64,000 nt of DNA, taken from Nilaparvata lugens (lineage: Eukaryota > Arthropoda > Insecta > Hemiptera > Delphacidae). Of the stretch, positions 24,180 through 35,700 are shown in pieces. Every line of letters starts with the position of its first letter. The first letter of the stretch is position 1. The stretch spans positions 29,743,973 to 29,807,972 of the forward strand of contig NC_052516.1 of NCBI RefSeq assembly GCF_014356525.2. The letters run 5' to 3'. A program made the translations under genes and the position numbers. The notes beneath the pieces were generated by a model, which saw only the letters and a program-made list of their open reading frames with translations, was not told the origin of the DNA and ran no database searches.

Positions 24180-27130
24180 TCATAGTTGATTTTCTTTGTC
24201 ATCCTCTACTTCTGGCTGGTACACCACTAGGCCTGGAATCAAAAAGTTATAATTTATTATTCATTATAAAAAAACTTTGCAAAGTGAATTCTGAAATTGA
24301 TTGTTTGTAATCTGTATAAGTTTTCAATTATATTTCTTGGCAAGGAACTCCCAATAATGAAAAGTAATATTATATGAGAAATTCCAACAATCAGTTGAAT
24401 TATTATTAGCATCAATCTCCATGTAGGAATTGGTATTAATCAGTGTGTCCCAAGGTCAAAAGAACTTGTTGGTGAACAACATATTTTTGGATACCATGAA
24501 CAATTCATTCATTTCTGTGGTCAGTAGGCCTACTTCTCGACCGTTTGGTTTATTTGACTCTTCAAAAATGTACTGCATAAAGTAATTATTGGTTCTATAT
24601 TTAGAGAAACAAGTTTAATGAAACAAATGGGAATATAATCAATTAATTGCTTGATCCGAAATGATGATTATCTACAACATTATAAGTAGAACTAAGTGAT
24701 TTGAAAATGAATACCAAACTGTAAATACATAAATCCCTCTAAAAACAATGCAGGTATTTCATCCATGAATTCAATTATACATTTTAAAAGGTGGAATCAC
24801 TGTCATTTAAGCTATTATTCAGTGTTTTTTACCAGCACTTGCTGGTTGAATTTTTGAAGTCATCTATTCATAGTTCTAATGTATGGTCATTTATAAAGTT
24901 CAACATTCACTCAAGATCAAGATGAACAGTTGAGAAGAGTGTTTAAAAAACAATGTATTCACTCATCATTCAGGGAATAGAGCTGTTCATAATATTTGGG
25001 ATTTCCTCCATAATGAAATAATTTATGTAACAAAATCTAATAATGTGATAAAATTGAATCAATAATCTGATGTTAAAATGATATCACATTATTAGATTTT
25101 GTTAAATTATTTCTTTATGGAAGGAATCTCAAATATTATGAACAACTCTATTCCCTGAATGATAAGTGAATACATTGTTTTTTAAACACTCTTCTCAACT
25201 GTCCATCTTGATCTCATGTGGTTTCACGTAGTTTCTAAATATTAAAATTTCCTGTAAGCTATTAGCCTAATGATTTTGTAATTCAGTCAGTTTTCAATTA
25301 TTTTAGTCACATACCATATTTATGTCTTACTATTTGAATATCTAACATCAAATCAATAATAAAACATTGTGGATAAACTTTTTGAAAAAATGGGAAACTG
25401 TATAAAATGACATCGCCCACATATAGTTTAAAAAATGTGTGGAATTTGATCTTACCTAACTAACTTATTCTATCTATGGGTTCCAAAGAATTTTTCCATC
25501 CTGGTCAACAAAAATGAATTCATATGCAGTTCCTTTGAGCACATTCTCTTCAATATTTTGTTTGTAAATGGTACCTGAAAAAAGAAACATATTTAATCTT
25601 TCAAAATATATTTTGGAGATAAAGTGAAGTTAATCATCAATGATAATACATAGGCCTAGTTTGGACTTTGAATAAATTAGAAGTGAACTGGGCCTCAATA
25701 AACTATTTACATTAGATAGACTATACATACTATAAGTATTTATAGCCTACTTACATTCGTAGCACATAACAGAAAACACTTTAAAGTTTTATAATATAAA
25801 TTAAAACAGGAGACACACGACATAGATAGATTGAAAACACTGAAAAACTTACATTACACTCTTTGCTTGGTCGAGAAAAGGGACACAGTTCCTCGAAAAT
25901 TTCCGATTATAATGTAAGTTTTTCAGTGTTTTTAATCCATCTATGTTGTGTTTCTCCTGTTTTAATTTTTACTATTTACATTGATATACCGTACCTGGCA
26001 TCACGCAATATATCGATCAATAGAGCATGAATAAGTTTTTCAAATACATTACTATTCAAATTTTATTGGTAGCAATGGTCAACCAGAAAAATACCTATTT
26101 TATCTTTTTTCAATGGCAGTCTTTCAATATTCAATTACACTGACTCTGATCAAGTTATTTCTATAACAATCTATGTACTAATTTTGTTTCCAAGTGAATT
26201 TGAATTAATTAAAATAAGATTAATTCATAGATAGGTACCAAAGACAAAGTAAATGTTCTAATAGTCAGGTTAGTTTTGTTATTGTATTGATAAACTATGG
26301 GTTTACAATATTTTGAGGTGCAACAAGGATAATGGAAGTTTAGGACTTGGAATGTAATGGAATTCTTCAAAGTCAAATGATGATGTTATTTTCAATAAAT
26401 CTGTTTGTAAAAACTACTAGCTGCATCATAAAAAATGTATTTTGTGATGAGGCCAACTCAATGGAAGTGTAAAAGATTGTTAGCATGGAATGCTATCTTA
26501 TCTTATCATGTAATGCAAAATGTTATCTTGGTTGAATAATGTTTACAAACTGATCATTTAATGTTAATCTAATCAATCAAGTTTGAATGAGTTTAAATCT
26601 AAATAGTTGATTAGATTTCTCTCTTTCTTGTGATAATTCTCTACCATACACAAACTGGCTAGTCTAGGCTTTACATTATTATTAAACACTAGAAATTATA
26701 CTTTAAATAAATAAATAAACTTTTGTCAACTTCTAACTTCTTGGAAAATGGAAAAGATAGCAATTTAGGCCTACTAGGCTATTAAAGGCCTACTACAGAA
26801 GGCTACCTGAATAAAAATTGTAAACATGCTGGTAGGCTACTTATAAAAATTATATCAAATTGTGTACGGTAGATCTAGCCTACTTTATTATGAGAAATTT
26901 AAGTCTACTTACTTGAATCCTCTATCACATCAGCAATTTTTAACCATATTCTATTTTTCGAATAGGTAATTCGTTGTGCAGGTCTGGAAAGTACAAAACT
27001 TTGAACTGTCGCATCAAATTTATAACGAATTTCACGCCTTTCTGTAGTAAATCCATTTTCAATTTCTCTTGTAAAAATTAAGAATAAAGAAACCAATAGA
27101 AATATTTTATACCTCAATTTTCTACTGCAA
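24180..27130 (-). CDS. Candidate spliced gene captured inside the transposon, minus strand, incomplete
   Basis: The upstream exon, about 27125 down to 26913, is open and encodes a hydrophobic segment (KIFLLVSLFLIF) and then a soluble part (RYKFDATVQSF, PAQRITYSKNRIWLKIADV). It ends at a consensus donor AA|GTAAGT (intron starts at 26912). The next exon begins at 25574 after TTTCTTTTTTCAG and stays in frame to a TAG at 25474-25476, encoding TAYEFIFVDQDGKILWNP at its end. A further acceptor (GATTCCAG, exon from 24232) could give LVVYQPEVEDDKENQL before a TGA at 24180-24182, but its phase does not match the preceding stop, so it would be an alternative or 3' exon. No in-frame ATG is present in the upstream exon, so a 5' exon or a frameshift is missing. 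Family not recognised. It could be a single-pass secretory-pathway protein fragment; function unknown. Confidence 0.35.
24915..25213. mobile_element. Long-arm hairpin element, about 300 bp
   Basis: GATCAAGATGAACAGTTGAG at 24915 and the complement of the sequence ending at 25213 (GATCAAGATGGACAGTTGAG) start two inverted arms of about 130 bp. These are separated by about 35 bp. The arms share AATGTATTCACT and AACAAAATCTAATAATGTGA. It is a MITE or inverted duplication nested inside the 5.2 kb transposon. Confidence 0.75.
25800..25966. mobile_element. MITE with about 54 bp TIRs
   Basis: The left arm starts ATTAAAACAGGAGACACACG and the right arm's complement starts ATTAAAACAGGAGAAACACA. Both continue to AACACTGAAAAACTTACATT. 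The loop is about 60 bp and includes GGTCGAGAAAAGGGACACAG. It is nested in the 5.2 kb transposon and, on the minus strand, would lie within an intron of the candidate gene. Confidence 0.75.
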
Positions 27131-28721
27131 ATTAATTTCACAGTATAATAGTAGCAATCCGAAATTTGACAACCAACAGCAAAATAATATCAAAACAAAT
27201 CATCCAACAATATTAAAGATTGAGGTTAAAAAGAACATGGCGTCTGATGCAGAGAAAGATTATTCTGCCGGTGTCACGTGATCAGAGCAGAAAAATATTT
27301 CCAAGCTGTCTGTTCCCGTCGACAGAATCCCGAAATTAGTTCTTTTTCGACAAAACGGTTCACGAGCAGTGATCGGTCAAAGCAAAATAGCATTGTGTTG
27401 ATAGGCCTTAAAATGAACGGCAAAATGAACGACAGTTCGTTTCTGATTTGAACAGTTCTTTTTTTCTGCTCAACTTTCTGCCGATGGGTGAACACTCCCA
27501 TAAGAACCAATGTTAATTTAAAGTGAATTCTGTCGTCTGCCCGTTACGAAAACACGGCTTTAGATACAGATATAAAAAGCCTGGCATCAGCTGATTTAAA
27601 GTGAATTGTTCATGTTCGCGGCGCGTAAATCTGTACGCACCTTAATAGACTTTATCATGCACAGGAGGGTTCGAACATGTTGAAGGAAAAATTGAAGTGG
27701 TAGGCCTATCCAATCTGAAACTGAAATATTTCAAAGTATTTCCGGATATGATGATATCCTAGTAGTCGATCCTTGATAAAACCTATATCAAAGAAAAAAA
27801 TGTATCTTATCTTGTAGCCTTTGTGGGAGAGAATGTATCTTATCGAGATGCAATATTCCTAAAAGGGCCATCTTATCAAGTTATTCTCGGATTCGTTCCA
27901 TGGAGATATTTCAAATCTCTAGGATAACCTCTATTGAAGGAATGCTCTACTGGCTCACCTCTATAATACGAGCTACAATATTCTAATATTGTATTGTTAA
28001 CTACCATCTCTCAAATCAAGCCAGTGAGTAGGTTCATCTCATCAAGTTTCTCCCAGATTTGTTCTTCAGAGTTATCTTAGAGCTCTAGGATATCCTGTAT
28101 AGCACGAATGATTTTGTGAATAACCTCAATAGAACGAACTACCATACTCCAAGTTTGAATTGATCTAAATCTAGCGATTCATGAATAAAGATTCTACCAC
28201 AACTATTCGATTCACGAAATTAATTATCTCAACGGTTCTAACCTCTATAGAACGAATACTTTTGTGGCCAACCTCGATAATACGAACTACTGTTCACTAG
28301 GTCTGAGTTTGAATCATTTCTCAATCCGTTTTCTACCATCATTATTCGTTTCATAGAGTAATCTCAAAGTTCTATAGAACCAGTATAATCTCTATAGAAG
28401 AAATAATTATGTGGCCAACCTTGGACTGTAGTATAAATATTAGTATTAGAACCCTTTTGGCTCAAGCCTGTGGTACTTTTCTCTGGAAGATGTGTTGTGT
28501 TAAATTATTGAATACATTATATGATACTGAGGTTGAATCAATCAAAAACTCACATTTCTCAATTGACAATTGATTTTATTACATTGTTTCAATCAAACAC
28601 ACACACAAAACAATTTCAAACATTGGAACAATTTCGAAAATTGGGAATCATTTATTTATTTATTTATTTATTCTTACAAAAATCTAGGAGTGCAACAGGC
28701 ATAGCAGCCCAAACGCACTCA

Positions 28722-28765
28722 TTTTCAATTTCAATTTCAATTTATTTATTCAAAATACAATGATT
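28722..28765 (-). repeat. LINE-like 3' tail, minus strand
   Basis: On the minus strand it reads TTTTGAATAAATAAATTGAA followed by TTGAAATTGAAA, closely resembling the LINE tail at 1480-1513. The same tail is in copy B at about 48850-48890. It is preceded in copy A by an ATTT microsatellite (28649-28672). Confidence 0.45.
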
Positions 28766-29158
28766 TCAATAAAAATCGTCTTATATATTGAAATTCCGTT
28801 AGCTATTATAAAAAATAGACTATATATTTTCTATTATATAATACAATACAATGTTAAAGGAAGCCAGAATTATTGTTCTTAATGGAATGATACATACTTT
28901 ATTATATATTAATGCAAATTTCGATACATTTTCAATACGATGAAGAAGAAAGTCCGCGTTATATTCTTCTCAATGCATGAACACAACTTGCTTCAAACAC
29001 CAATTTGTGTTCCAAAGTATCGAATTCAATATTGTGATAATATTATAACATGGAAGGGAACAAGAAGAGCTCCGATAGTAGTGGAAAATTTGAACTGAGT
29101 TTATAATTTATTACTAGTTACCATTTTTATTCTAATAATATGAAACATTCAAGGCAAT

Positions 29159-32100
29159 ATACACTGTTACACAAAGACCTGTTAAAATTAAATTTCAATT
29201 CAAATTCATTTCCAATTTATTTTTAGCCTTCTCTAATTTGTACTCGAGTAATTTGATCAGAACATTTTTTTCCCTGAGAATATCAATTTGAAGAGAGTTA
29301 TTCCATTCACATAAAACTAAAGAAAAGAATCTCATTTGAGTTATTTTTAGTCATTATTTGTAAATGGAATAATTTTCTCAAAATGTTTTGTTTTATTCAA
29401 TCATTAATACCATGAAAAATTCATTTTCAAAAATCCATGAATTGATCTCTCTCTGAATTCGCAATGATATGACCCAGAAATTCAAACTCAAGATTACGCT
29501 CATATCTTAAAAAGTGATGTTCGGTAATTTTTTTTCCTGAGGAAACCTTTTTAGCTTGGTAGCATAAAAACCAAGAAACTTCGGAAACTATCACCAGTGA
29601 AAATTTTTTAGCCTCTGTCACAGCTTGCAGACTTTTGTGCAACCGGATGTGAGAGTTACATTATTGTTAAGCGGAATCTTCTGTCAACTATCTCGAAAAC
29701 ATTCTAAAAAAACGGCTGTTCCTGGTTTTTGAAATACAACTCGATTATGATCACCAATTAGGAAAGGTCATAAGGAAATATGTATTCGGATTTGAATTAG
29801 AGTTGAAATGGTCGCTGTGTCATTGGCAAGTATCAAGAGTATTTTAATAGTTTCTTATAGAGAGTTTTTTAGAGAAAACATGAAGTAGTGCTTTTTCAAA
29901 GCGCTAAGATACTTGTCCAATGTGATAATTATTTTAACAATTAAAGATCAGTGTAGTTGAAAGAATAAGGATTCTTCGATTCATGTATCATGAAGAGGCT
30001 TATTAAAAACCAATACTCATAAGTGCTGTTTTGAGTGATACAAATTCCTATTCTCTAGAAGATTCTCTAATGTTGAGGAAAAACAAAAACTGTGAGTGAA
30101 GTAGGTCTACCTGTTGTTATGGAAGTATCAACACATTGGCAGAGAACAACAACTCAGTTGCCTATGTGAGAAAACTCTCTCAAGAATACTTGATACTCTC
30201 ACGTTTTCTGTTTCGGCTTAGAAGAACAGAAGATTCTTATAATTTAGGTTCAAGATTGAATAGACGAATAACTTGAATAAATCAATGAACGAATAGGAAC
30301 AGAGAAAATATCCTAAAAATTTTTATTAAGAGGCTGATGAGAGATTGCCTCTAGAGAAAAGATGGTGAGCCTATCCTTGAAGCGTTAAAAAAACTTGCAA
30401 ACAACAATTTTTGGGAAAAACTAAAGATCTTATATATTGTCGATCCATACAAATAATGTGACAAATCAAGCAAGGAATATTCGAGTACAGATAAATTGGC
30501 TATAATTGATTCAACTATATCACATAGACAACTGCAAAGCACACAAAAATTCAAACCAAGCACAATTGAAAATAATCACAATCTTGTTCTCTATCCTAGG
30601 AAGACCCATAACCGAGTGCTCTGAGTGAGTTTGGTACATACCTTCATAGTGATGATAGTATTGAAGATACGATCTGTCAATGTTGTGGATCTGCACGACA
30701 ATCTCAGAAACTTCTTACTTTTTGAGAGTCGAGGTTGCCGTATTTATATCAAATTCAATGCTGGATTACCGCAGAGGCAGCAAATAATAATCAACAGTTC
30801 TTTTGTTCAGTTGATTGAAATCCTATTGAAAAATGATCAAATTCTGATTGAATATTGCATCAGCCAGCAATCTTGATCAGAATATCGATACTGTAAATGA
30901 ATTCTTGTATTGGTTAGTCGGTAAGACTGCGAATAATCACTAGTTCTATTGTTCAGTTGATTGGAATCCTATTCAATGTTGATTGAATCCAATTAAAATC
31001 ATATTGAATGTTGCGTCAGCCAGCACTCTTGATTAATGTCAATACTGTAAATGAATTCTTCTATCGGATTGTCTGAAATGCTTCAAATAATCATCAGTTC
31101 TATTGTTCAGTTGATTGGAATCCCATTGAAAGTTGATTGAATTCCTTTTGAATTATGATTCAATTATTATTGAATGTTGCGTCAGCCAGCACTCTTGATT
31201 AATGTCAATACTGTAAATGAATTCTTCTATCGGATTGTCTGAAAGGCTTCAAATAATCATCAGTTCTATTGTTCAGTTGATTGGAATCCTATTGAAAGTT
31301 GATTTACTTTCTGTTGAATTATGATTAAATTCATATTGAATGTTGCGTCAGCCAGCACTCTTGATTAATGTCAATACTGAAAATGAATTCTTGTATTGGT
31401 TAGTCAGAAAGGCTGTGAATAATTACCAGTTCTATTGTTCAGTTGATTGAAATCCTATTGAAAGTGATTGAATTCCTGCTGAATTATAATTAAATTCCTA
31501 TTGCAAGCTGCTTCAGCCAGCACTCTGATTAATGTCAATACTGTAAATGAATTCTTGTATCGGTTTGTCAGAAGGCTGCAAATAATCATCAACGTCCTAT
31601 TGTTCAGTTGATTGAAATCCTATTGAAAGTTGATTGAATTCCTGCTGAATTATAATTAAATTCCTATTGCAAGCTGCTTCAGCCAGCACTCTTGATTTAT
31701 GTCAACACTAAAATGAATTCTTGTATCGGTTTGTCAGAAGGCTGCAAATAATCATCAACGTTCTATTGTTCAGTTGATTGAAATCCTATTGAAAGTTGAT
31801 TGAATTCCTGTTGAATTATGATTCAATTCTTTTTGCATGTGGCTTCAGCCAGCACTCTTGATTAATGCCAATACTGCGAAAATTTATTCTTGTATTGGTT
31901 AGTCAGAAGGCTGTGTATAATAACTAGTTCTATTGTTCAGTTTATTAGAATCATATTGAATGTTGATTGAATTCCTTTTGAATTATGATTCAATTCTTAT
32001 TGAATGTTGCATCAGCCAGCACTCTTGATTAATGTCAACACTAAAATGAATTCTTGTATCGGTGTGTCAGAAGGCTGCAAATAATCATCAACGTTCTATT

Positions 32101-32618
32101 GTTCAGATGATTGAAATCCTATTGAAAGTTGATTAACTTTCTGTTGAATTATGATTGAATTCATATTGAATGTTGCGTCAGCCATCACTCTTGTGATATG
32201 TCAATACTGCAAATACATTGCTCTATTGTTTTGTCAGAAGGCTGCAAATAATCAGTAGTTCTATTGTTCAGTTGATTGAATTCCTATTGAATTTGGCTTC
32301 AGCCAGAACTCTTGATTAATGTAAATACAAAGGAAACGCTTCTCCTGTAGCCAAAGCTACGAGAAAAAACTTTATGAGAGTGAAGTTTCGATTTAAAATA
32401 TTAATAATTACTGGAACTTCCTAATTAGGAAGGAACAGAATTCCAATTCCAAATCTCTGTTGGGAATTATGAAGAGAGAGTTTATTTTCCAATCTTGATC
32501 AAAATAGAATTCCTTTAATCAGAACATAGGAATTAAAACTTTTCAATGTTTGCATAAAGATGAAATTTTGAAATTTGAGCAGTAGTTGAGTGGAGCTGCT
32601 CCTTTTACTGAGTCATGA
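29159..32618 (+). repeat. Left gap flank, same sequence as right gap flank (copy A1)
   Basis: Begins ATACACTGTTACAC and ends ACTGAGTCATGA exactly at the N gap. It is near-identical to 32719-36682, mostly differing by single-base indels. The length difference of about 500 bp equals three satellite units (about 9 units here, 12 there). The 70- and 83-codon frames at 30351-30563 and 30625-30876 recur in A2 and copy B only because the DNA is duplicated. Confidence 0.9.
30880..32335. repeat. About 166 bp satellite array, roughly nine units (A1)
   Basis: The phrase GCGTCAGCCAGCACTCTTGA recurs near 31014, 31180, 31346, 31512, 31677, 31844 and 32008, with variants at 32176 and 32290. Each unit also carries TCTATTGTTCAGTTGATTGG. 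Units differ by scattered substitutions and small indels. Confidence 0.92.
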
Positions 32619-32718
32619 NNNNNNNNNNNNNNNNNNNNNNNNNNNNNNNNNNNNNNNNNNNNNNNNNNNNNNNNNNNNNNNNNNNNNNNNNNNNNNNNNN
32701 NNNNNNNNNNNNNNNNNN
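32619..32718. other. Assembly gap, 100 N
   Basis: Exactly 100 unknown bases, the usual placeholder for a scaffold gap of unknown size. The sequences at its two edges are the two ends of one and the same segment. Confidence 1.
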
Positions 32719-35700
32719 ATACACTGTTACACAAAGACCTGTTAAAATTAAATTTCAATTCAAATTCATTTCAATTTATTTTAGCCTTCTCTAATTTGTA
32801 CTCGAGTAATTTGATCAGAACATTTTTTTCCCTGAGAATATCAATTTGAAGAGAGTTATTCCATCACATAAAAACTAAAGAAAAGAATCTCATTTGAGTT
32901 ATTTTAGTCATATTTGTAAAGGAATAATTTTCTCAAAATGTTTTGTTTTATTCAATCATTAATACCATGAAAAATTCATTTTCAAAAATCCTATGAATTG
33001 ATCTCTCTCTGAATTCGCAATGATATGACCCAGAAATTCAAACTCAAGATTACGCTCATATCTTAAAAGTGATGTTCGGTAATTTTTTTTCCTGAGGAAA
33101 CCTTTTTAGCTTGGTAGCATAAAAACCAAGAAACTTCGGAAACTACACCAGTGAAAAATTTTTTAGCCTCTGTCACAGCTTGCAGACTTTTGTGCAACCG
33201 GATGTGAGAGTTACATATTGTTAAGCGGAATCTTCTGTCAACTATCTCGAAAACATTCTAAAAACGGCTGTTCCTGGTTTTTGAAATACAACTCGATTAT
33301 GATCACCAATTAGGAAAGGTCATAAGGAAATATGTATTCGGATTTGAATTAGAGTTGAAATGGTCGCTGTGTCATTGGCAAGTATCAAGAGTATTTTAAT
33401 AGTTTCTTATAGAGAGTTTTTTAGAGAAAACATGAAAGTAGTGCTTTTTCAAAATCGCTAAGATACTTGTCCAATGTGATAATTATTTTAACAATTAAAG
33501 ATCAGTGTAGTTGAAAGAATAAGGATTCTTCGATTCATGTATCATGAAGAGGCTTATTAAAAACCAATACTCATAAGTGCTGTTTTGAGTGATACAAATT
33601 CCTATTCTCTAGAAGATTCTCTAATGTTGAGTAAAAACAAAAACTGTGAGTAAAGTAGGTCTACCTGTTGTTATGGAAGTATCAACACATTGGCAGAGAA
33701 CAACAACTCAGTTGCCTATGTGAGAAAACTCTCTCAAGAATACTTGATACTCTCACGTTTTCTGTTTCGGCTTAGAAGAACAGAAGATTCTTAATAATTT
33801 AGGTTCAAGATTGAATAGACGAATAACTTGAATAAATCAATGAACGAATAGGAACAGAGAAAATATCCTAAAAATTTTTATTAAAGAGGCTGATGAGAGA
33901 TTGCCTCTAGAGAAAAGATGGTGAGCCTATCCTTGAAGCGTTAAAAAAACTTGCAAACAACAATTTTTGGGAAAAACTAAAGATCTTATATATTGTCGAT
34001 CCATACAAATAATGTGACAAATCAAGCAAGGAATATTCGAGTACAGATAAATTGGCTATAATTGATTCAACTATATCACATAGACAACTGCAAAGCACAC
34101 AAAAATTCAAACCAAGCATAATTGAAAATAATCACAATCTTGTTCTCTATCCTAGGAAGACCCATAACCGAGTGCTCTGAGTGAGTTTGGTACATACCTT
34201 CATAGTGATGATAGTATTGAAGATACGATCTGTCAATGTTGTGGATCTGCACGACAATCTCAGAAACTTCTTACTTTTTGAGTGTCGAGGTTGCCGTATT
34301 TATATCAAATTCAATGCTGGATTACCGCAGAGGCAGCAAATAATAATCAACAGTTCTTTTGTTCAGTTGATTGAAATCCTATTGAAAAATGATCAAATTC
34401 TGATTGAATATTGCATCAGCCAGCAATCTTGATCAGAATATCGATACTGTAAATGAATTCTTGTATTGGTTAGTCGGTAAGACTGCGAATAATCACTAGT
34501 TCTATTGTTCAGTTGATTGGAATCATATCAATGATATTGATTGGAGCCAATTAAAATCATATTGAATGTTGCGTCAGCCAGCACTCTTGATTAATGTCAA
34601 TACTGTAAATGAATTCTTCTATCGGATTGTCTGAAAGGCTTCAAAAATCATCAGTTCTATTGTTCAGTTGATTGGAATCCCATTGAAAGTTGATTGAATT
34701 CCTTTTGAATTATGATTCAATTATTATTGAATGTTGCGTCAGCCAGCACTCTTGATTAATGTCAATACTGTAAATGAATTCTTCTATCGGATTGTCTGAA
34801 AGGCTTCAAATAATCATCAGTTCTATTGTTCAGTTGATTGGAATCCTATTGAAAGTTGATTTACTTTCTGTTGAATTATGATTAAATTCATATTGAATGT
34901 TGCGTCAGCCAGCACTCTTGATTAATGTCAATACTGTAAATGAATTCTTCTATCGGATTGTCTGAAAGGCTTCAAATAATCATCAGTTCTATTGTTCAGT
35001 TGATTGGAATCCTATTGAAAGTTGATTGTATTTCTGTTGAATTATGATTTAATTCATATCGAATGTTGCATCAGCAGACCACTCTATGATTAATGTCAAT
35101 ACTGTAAATTAATTCTTCTATCGGATTGTCTGGAAGGCTTCAAATAATCATCAGTTCTATAGTTCAGTTTATTAGAATCATATTGAATGTTGATTGGATT
35201 CCTGGTGAATTATGATTCAATTCATATCGAATGTGGCATCAGCCATAACTCTTAATTAATGTCAATACTGCAAATTAATTCTTGTATTGGTTAGTCGGTA
35301 AGGCTACGAATAATCACTAGTTCTATTGTCCAGTTGATTGGAATCCCATTGAAAGTTGATTGAATTCCTGTTGAATTGTGATTAAATTCCTATTGCATGT
35401 GGCTTCAGCCAGCACTCTTGATTAATGTCAATAGTGCGAAAATTTATTCTTGTATTGGTTAGTCAGAAAGGCTCGTGAATAATCATCAGTTCTATTGTTC
35501 AGTTGATTAGAATCATATTGAATGTTGATTAAATTCCTTTTGAATTATGATTCAATTCTTATTGAATATTGCGTCAGCCAGCACTCTTGATTTATGTCAA
35601 CAATAAAATGAATTCTTGTATCGGTTTGTCAGAAGGCTGCAAATAATCATCAACGTTCTATTGTTCAGTTGATTGAAATCCTATTGAAAGTTGATTGAAT

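Larger units (their letters stand above)
22317..27560. mobile_element. 5244 bp TIR transposon with TA target duplication, no transposase seen
   Basis: The left terminus is AAGCTGTGTTTTCGTAACGG (22317 on). The complement of the right terminus is AAGCCGTGTTTTCGTAACGG. The TIR is 25 bp with one mismatch, extended by a shared CAGAAT after a 2-3 base difference. TA flanks both sides (22315-22316 and 27561-27562). In copy B the MITE reads straight through ACGGTAAGATAC at 47602, which is the empty site with one extra A. No open frame longer than 78 codons lies inside and no DDE/D transposase motif was seen, so it is non-autonomous. The interior looks like ordinary genomic DNA with two nested hairpin elements and candidate exons, as expected of a Pack-type element that captured host sequence. 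Confidence 0.85.
22233..27642. mobile_element. MITE with TA target duplication, split by a larger transposon
   Basis: The left half is 22233-22316 and the right half 27561-27642. The termini AGGTGCGTACAGATATACAC and the complement of the right end (AGGTGCGTACAGATTTACGC) form inverted repeats of about 57 bp running to AATCAGCTGA. TA flanks both ends (22231-22232 and 27643-27644). Copy B has the same MITE uninterrupted at 47520-47684 (165 bp). The TA target suggests a Tc1/mariner-type mobiliser. Confidence 0.88.

Noticed and set aside
30351..30876. 70-codon (minus) and 83-codon (plus) frames conserved in three places (also 33907-34432 and 50963-51488)
   Set aside because: The conservation is explained by duplicated DNA: A1 and A2 are the same locus and copy B is a recent duplicate. 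The frames have no motif, and their changes show no sign of selection that I can judge.
30880..32335. CRISPR-like regular repeats
   Set aside because: Units are contiguous diverged satellite monomers with no unique spacers, in eukaryotic DNA.
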